A stretch of 37,855 nt of DNA from DAOPZC01 sp035353175. Lineage in GTDB: Bacteria > Verrucomicrobiota > Kiritimatiellia > RFP12 > UBA1067. The notes beneath the pieces are model-generated. The model had not been told where the DNA came from, did not search any database, and worked only from the letters and a program-made list of their open reading frames with translations. A program made the translations under genes and the position numbers. The stretch spans positions 1 to 37,855 of the forward strand of contig DAOPZC010000047.1 in the NCBI GenBank assembly GCA_035353175.1. Reading direction: 5' to 3'. Below are positions 34,249 to 37,855 of this stretch, piece by piece (the stretch's first letter is position 1; each line of letters opens with the position of its first letter).

Positions 34249-34716
34249 ATGAATCCAGAAGCACTCGCAACATTCAACCAAACCATGGGCATCGCGGGCG
34301 CCGTCGCCTGTCTAGGGCTCAGCGCCACCGGCTCGGGCTTCGGCACCGGCTTTGCGGCCACATCCGCCATGGGCGCGTGGAAGAAATGTTACGCGCAGAA
34401 CAAGCCGGCGCCCTTCATCCTTCTGGGCCTCGTCGGCGCGCCCATCACGCAGACCCTTTACGGCATGATTCTCATGTTCGTGATGTTCGCCAAGGCGAGC
34501 GCCGGACTCCCGATGCTGGTCCTTGGGATTTTCGCCGGGCTCGGCATCGGCGTCTCCGCCCTTTTCCAGGGCCGCGCCGCCGCCGCCGCGTGCGACGCCC
34601 AGGCCGAGACCGGGCAGGGGCTGACCAACTATTTCGCCGCGCTCGGCATCATCGAGACCGTGGCCATCTTCACGATGGTTTTTACCCTAATCGCCGTGTT
34701 CCAGATCAAGGTCTAA
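34249..34716 (+). CDS. atpK: V-type ATPase membrane ring subunit K
   Basis: 155 residues with four membrane helices, a duplicated hairpin as in V-type proteolipids. The ion-binding glutamate is E136 in GIIETVAIF of the second hairpin; the first hairpin has no acidic residue, so there is one site per four helices. T67, Q68, Y71 and Q107 line up with the Thr64, Gln65, Tyr68 and Gln110 positions of the E. hirae sodium site (my alignment by eye). This suggests Na+ rather than H+ coupling, as inference. GGAG lies 7 bases before the ATG at 34249, 70 bases after subunit I. Confidence 0.93.
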   Translation: MNPEALATFNQTMGIAGAVACLGLSATGSGFGTGFAATSAMGAWKKCYAQNKPAPFILLGLVGAPITQTLYGMILMFVMFAKASAGLPMLVLGIFAGLGIGVSALFQGRAAAAACDAQAETGQGLTNYFAALGIIETVAIFTMVFTLIAVFQIKV

Positions 34717-34721
34717 CCGCT

Positions 34722-35618
34722 GTGAAGAACCACTACACGCCGGACGATCTCAAGGCGCTCCCTAAAAAGCACGATTCGCTCGTCGGCATCGATTCCGACG
34801 GCTGCGTGTTCGACACGATGAGCGTGAAGCAGAAGCTGCACTTCCATCCGCTCATCATCCGCTTCTGGGGCCTGGAGAAATGCGAGAAGGAACTTCGCGC
34901 CTGCGCCGAGTTCGTCAACCTCTACTCGAAGACCCGCGGCAGCAACCGCTTTCCAGCCCTGCTGCGCGTGTTCGAACTGTTGGCGGATTATCCCGGTGTG
35001 AAGGCATCGTGCGTCCCGCTCCCGAAAACCGAGGCCCTGCGCGCCTACATCAGCTCGGGGTTGCCGCTCGGGAACCCCTCACTCAAAGCCGAGGTGGCTC
35101 GCACGAACGATCCCGAGTTGGCCCGGCTTCTCGAGTGGAGCCTCGCCATCAACGCCGACATCGATGCCCGCATGCAGCCAGTTCCCCCTTACATATGGGC
35201 CAAACAGGGCCTTGAGCTGATCCGGCACAACAGCGATGCGATCGTGGTTTCACAGACGCCCGAAGAAGCCCTGGTCAAAGAATGGAACCTTCACCGCCTG
35301 CACGGGTATGTCGACCTCATCGCGGGCCAAGAACTCGGCACCAAGGCCGAACATCTCCGCATCGCCGGCGGGAGAAAATACGCCCCCGAACGCGTCCTGC
35401 TGATCGGCGACGCGCAAGGCGATCAAACCGCCGCGAAAGCGGCCGGCGTGTGTTTCTACCCCATCAACACGGGTCACGAAGAGGACTCCTGGGAACGCTT
35501 CTGCAAAGAGGCCTATGCCAAATTCCTCGCCGGCGCTTTCTCAGGCGCTTACGAGCAAAGCCTGAGCACAGAATTCAACGCGCTGTTGCCGGAGACTCCG
35601 CCCTGGTCATGCGGATGA
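34722..35618 (+). CDS. HAD-family hydrolase coupled to the V-ATPase operon
   Basis: 298 residues starting at GTG 34722, only 5 bases after the subunit K stop, with AAGG about 10 bases upstream. HAD motifs: I, GIDSDGCVFD (D24 nucleophile, D26); II, IVVSQTPEEAL (Ser); III, Lys in LGTKAEHL; IV, LLIGDAQGDQTAA (Asp, Asp). The insertion between motifs I and II is large and helical (C1-type cap), as in phosphoglycolate phosphatase-like enzymes. The substrate is not known. The close spacing implies co-transcription with the V-ATPase, but a functional link is not established. Its stop is followed by a 102-base gap without a clear terminator. Confidence 0.8.
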   Translation: MKNHYTPDDLKALPKKHDSLVGIDSDGCVFDTMSVKQKLHFHPLIIRFWGLEKCEKELRACAEFVNLYSKTRGSNRFPALLRVFELLADYPGVKASCVPLPKTEALRAYISSGLPLGNPSLKAEVARTNDPELARLLEWSLAINADIDARMQPVPPYIWAKQGLELIRHNSDAIVVSQTPEEALVKEWNLHRLHGYVDLIAGQELGTKAEHLRIAGGRKYAPERVLLIGDAQGDQTAAKAAGVCFYPINTGHEEDSWERFCKEAYAKFLAGAFSGAYEQSLSTEFNALLPETPPWSCG

Positions 35619-35720
35619 ACTGCTCCGACGTCCTTTTCGCCCGACATCTCCCGGTTTTTGAGGTTGCGCAAAACGGCCGACCGATAATAGAATATTATAA
35701 AAAAAAAGGGGAGATGGATC

Positions 35721-36257
35721 ATGTTTCGGAGATCGGGGCAAAGTGCCATTTTGTGCAGTCTTTTGATGGCCACCTTCGCGTGGAGAGCCGCGGGTGAGAG
35801 CGAAAACGCGGACGAGACTTTCTGCCATGACTATTTCGGCAAGACCGCCCTCCACACGCCGCTGGCTCTGGCTGACACCAACTTTGTGGTCTGGGCCGTA
35901 TCGCAGGATGGCGAGCCTTCAGGCTGGATCTTCCGGACAGACCAGGTGCCGCCCGCCTGCAAGGGCAAACGCGGCCAGATCGCCGTGCTCGTCGGCATCG
36001 GGACCGACGCCCGGATCAAGGGTCTAACCGTCCTCTCCCACAAAGAGGACTCCAAATATTTTCGCCGCCTGAACACCTCTTTTTTCAGCCAGTTCCGGGA
36101 TAAACGCGCAGATGAGACCGCGGCCAGCCTGGATGCGGTGACGCATGCGACCTACTCGTCCCGCGCCATCATCCGCGATGTCATGGAAGGGGCGAAAAAC
36201 GTCATCTCACTGCCCGAAGTGGCGGCCCTGCTCGGCGCCCGGAATAAAGGCGGTTGA
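35721..36257 (+). CDS. Secreted FMN-binding domain protein (RnfG/NqrC-like)
   Basis: 178 residues. The signal peptide (about 1-25, ending RAAG) is followed by an FMN_bind domain (GQIAVLVGIGTDARIKGLTVLSHKEDSKYF). Near the C terminus LDAVTHATYSSRAI matches the flavin attachment motif D-x-x-S/T-G-A-T, where ApbE links FMN to the last Thr (T144 here). The usual Gly is His142, which is unusual. No membrane anchor beyond the signal is seen. GGGGAG lies 7 bases before the ATG, preceded by an A-rich run. Neither apbE nor Rnf/Nqr genes are in the window, so its electron partners are unknown. Confidence 0.75.
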   Translation: MFRRSGQSAILCSLLMATFAWRAAGESENADETFCHDYFGKTALHTPLALADTNFVVWAVSQDGEPSGWIFRTDQVPPACKGKRGQIAVLVGIGTDARIKGLTVLSHKEDSKYFRRLNTSFFSQFRDKRADETAASLDAVTHATYSSRAIIRDVMEGAKNVISLPEVAALLGARNKGG

Positions 36258-36283
36258 CCTGAATACCGCTCATGTCGCATACT
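36254..36283 (+). promoter_or_regulatory. Promoter of dapA-dapB
   Basis: TTGACC (36254-36259) and CATACT (36278-36283) are 18 bases apart. The -35 box contains the stop codon of the FMN-binding protein gene. The dapA ATG lies 29 bases downstream. Confidence 0.55.
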
Positions 36284-36311
36284 TTGGCTGTCACTCGATT
36301 TTAAGGAACTT

Positions 36312-37181
36312 ATGACGTTAACAGGCACATTTACCGCATTGGTCACCCCGTTCAACACGGACGGAAGCGTTGACTATTCCGCGCTCCGGTCGCTGGTTCA
36401 GTGGCAGATTGAAAACGGCGTGGACGGGCTCGTTCCGGTCGGCACGACCGGCGAGTCCCCGACCCTCGACGTCCACGAACACCTCAAAGTGATCACCACC
36501 ACGGTCGAAGCCGCGGCGGGCAAAGCCACGATCATCGCGGGCACCGGCGCGAACTCGACGTCCGAGGCGGTCGAACTGACGCGCGAAGTCCTCAACGCCG
36601 GCGTGGATGCCACGCTTCAGGTCACCCCCTACTACAACAAGCCGAACGCCGAAGGCCTCTACCGCCACTTCACTTCCGTCGCCGATCTCGGACTCCCGGT
36701 CGTTCTTTACAATGTGCCCGGGCGCGCGGGGAAGGAGATCCCGCTCGACGTCGTCGTACGACTGGCCTCCCACCCGAAAGTCGTGGCGATCAAGGAAGCC
36801 TCGGGCAGCGTGGACCGCGTTAGCGCGATCCGCAACGCCTGCGAACTGCCGGTCTTCTCGGGCGACGACAGCCTGACGCTGCCGATGATCAGCGTCGGCG
36901 CGTGCGGCGTCATCAGCGTCGCCTCGAACGTGATTCCCAAGGAGATGTCTACCCTGGTGCGGCTGGCCCTCACGAACGACCTCGCCGGCGCACGGGAGCT
37001 TCACCGCATCTATTACCCGCTGTTCCGCGATCTCTTCATCGACACGAACCCCATTCCGGTCAAGACCGCCCTGTCGCTGATGAGCCGCATCGGCCCCACG
37101 TTCCGCCTGCCGCTCTGCGAGCCCTCGGAGAAAATCCGCGAGCAGATCATTCGCACCTTGCGCAGCCTGAACCTTCTCTAA
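36312..37181 (+). CDS. dapA: 4-hydroxy-tetrahydrodipicolinate synthase
   Basis: 289 residues, normal length. It condenses pyruvate with aspartate semialdehyde, the first step specific to the diaminopimelate/lysine pathway. The Schiff-base lysine is K161 in VVAIKEASG. The triad Tyr is Y133 in LYNVPGR with R138, and the VPVGTTGESPTL motif holds the triad Thr. VTPYYNKPNAEG is also intact. AAGGA stands 4 bases before the ATG. dapB follows after 23 bases, so the two form a unit supplying lysine and the meso-diaminopimelate of peptidoglycan. Confidence 0.96.
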   Translation: MTLTGTFTALVTPFNTDGSVDYSALRSLVQWQIENGVDGLVPVGTTGESPTLDVHEHLKVITTTVEAAAGKATIIAGTGANSTSEAVELTREVLNAGVDATLQVTPYYNKPNAEGLYRHFTSVADLGLPVVLYNVPGRAGKEIPLDVVVRLASHPKVVAIKEASGSVDRVSAIRNACELPVFSGDDSLTLPMISVGACGVISVASNVIPKEMSTLVRLALTNDLAGARELHRIYYPLFRDLFIDTNPIPVKTALSLMSRIGPTFRLPLCEPSEKIREQIIRTLRSLNLL

Positions 37182-37204
37182 ACAAACACACCCCCTTTTC
37201 AACA

Positions 37205-37855
37205 ATGAAAATCGCAATTCTTGGAGCGGCGGGGCGCATGGGACAGAACCTGTTGCGCTGCGCCGGGAAATTTGAAAACTGCACGGTCGTCGCCGCTACG
37301 GAACGCCCCGGCCATCCCGCCATCGGCACCCGCGTCAAGGAGGTCTGCGGACTCCGCGTCGAAAACCTCTCCGATGTGCTGTGCTTCACCGACGATTGGC
37401 CGGATATGGCGGAAACGGTGATCGACTTCACCTTCCACGCCACCACCGCCGCCAACCTCGCGAACGCGGTCGCAGCAGGCCAGGCGTATGTGCTCGGGAC
37501 CACCGGACTCACCGATGAAGAGAAGCAGTCCGTTTACGCGGCCGCCAAAAAAATCCCGATCGTCTGGGCCCCGAACATGAGTCTGGGTGTCAACCTGCTG
37601 CTCGAACTCGTCCGCCGCTCCGCCTCAATCCTCGGTCCGGACTACGACGCCGAGATCGTCGAGATGCACCACCGCCTCAAGAAGGATGCCCCGAGCGGCA
37701 CCGCTCTCGGCCTGGCCGAGGCGCTGGCGGAAGGCCGCGGAGTGAACTTGAAGGACGTCGCCTGCTACGGCCGCGAGGGCATGCCCGGGGAGCGCCCCCG
37801 CGGCGAGATCGGCATCCACGCCCTGCGCGGCGGCTCGGTGGTCGGCGACCACACC
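37205..37855 (+). CDS. dapB: 4-hydroxy-tetrahydrodipicolinate reductase, 5' part (runs off window)
   Basis: 217 codons are open to the last base, with no stop, so about 35-50 residues are missing at the 3' end. The protein reduces the DapA product with NAD(P)H. The N-terminal dinucleotide fold MKIAILGAAGRMGQN, VIDFTFHATTAANL, LGTTGLT, the APNMSLGVNLL block and the catalytic segment EMHHRLKKDAPSGTA (His and Lys) are all visible. The final bases encode the HALRGGSVVGDHT segment near the C terminus. No clear ribosome binding site precedes the ATG; translation may depend on dapA. Confidence 0.95.
   Translation, partial: MKIAILGAAGRMGQNLLRCAGKFENCTVVAATERPGHPAIGTRVKEVCGLRVENLSDVLCFTDDWPDMAETVIDFTFHATTAANLANAVAAGQAYVLGTTGLTDEEKQSVYAAAKKIPIVWAPNMSLGVNLLLELVRRSASILGPDYDAEIVEMHHRLKKDAPSGTALGLAEALAEGRGVNLKDVACYGREGMPGERPRGEIGIHALRGGSVVGDHT

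Noticed and set aside
35640..35720. Terminator or promoter in the gap after the HAD gene
   Set aside because: The T-rich and A-rich pieces form only a bulged, weak stem, and no -35/-10 pair with 16-18 spacing stands out. The A-run mainly precedes the ribosome binding site of the next gene.

Overview
The window is about 38 kb of GC-rich, densely packed bacterial chromosome. It is mostly core metabolism and envelope biogenesis. No mobile element, CRISPR array, tRNA or rRNA was recognised. Kdo synthesis (kdsB, kdsA) and lipopolysaccharide export (lptC-like, lptA, lptB) show a Gram-negative, LPS-making cell. Several traits point to the Planctomycetes-Verrucomicrobia-Chlamydia (PVC) side of the tree, perhaps a Kiritimatiellae-like lineage: a chlamydia/spirochaete-style V-ATPase operon, a eukaryotic-type UDP-N-acetylhexosamine pyrophosphorylase, and HPr kinase beside a bare PTS. 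This placement is inferred from gene content and family resemblance, not from a marker tree.

Layout. Positions 1-738 hold the 3' part of a MoxR ATPase gene and its terminator. Next come a minus-strand manC-truA pair (2635-773), a plus-strand endonuclease III-like gene, and gmk-coaC (2878-4789). Minus-strand prfB, a UDP-HexNAc pyrophosphorylase, gpmI and a periplasmic amidase run from 10173 to 4779. feoB-feoA (12720-10248) lie upstream of these on the same strand. A plus-strand metallophosphatase-PHP fusion (12989-14491) follows. The long minus-strand cluster kdsB-kdsA-lptC-lptA-lptB-hpf-hprK-ptsH-ptsI (21512-14600) joins LPS precursor synthesis and export to ribosome hibernation and PTS phospho-signalling.

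From 21698 everything is on the plus strand. First are a secreted GH31 glycosidase, an inositol-phosphatase family protein, an Amidase_3 cell-wall hydrolase and an unrecognised membrane-anchored protein. After a 186-base gap with a strong inverted repeat comes the V-ATPase operon (E, DUF2764, A, B, D, I, K), with a HAD hydrolase attached at its end. A secreted FMN-binding protein, dapA and the start of dapB (cut by the window end) close the window.

How the genes work together. ManC, UAP, KdsA/B and LptABC supply and move envelope sugars and LPS. DapA/DapB feed diaminopimelate to peptidoglycan, and the two amidases cut peptidoglycan. HprK, HPr and enzyme I form a phosphorelay with no sugar permease in view. 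The V-ATPase membrane ring carries the side chains of the Enterococcus hirae sodium site, so a sodium-coupled enzyme is plausible. I did not find a clear new defence or mobile system. The most interesting items are the hpf-hprK-ptsHI arrangement behind lptB, the reduced V-ATPase with its extra genes, the phosphatase-PHP fusion, the 13-bp inverted repeat before the V-ATPase, and the unknown protein at 25530-27329.
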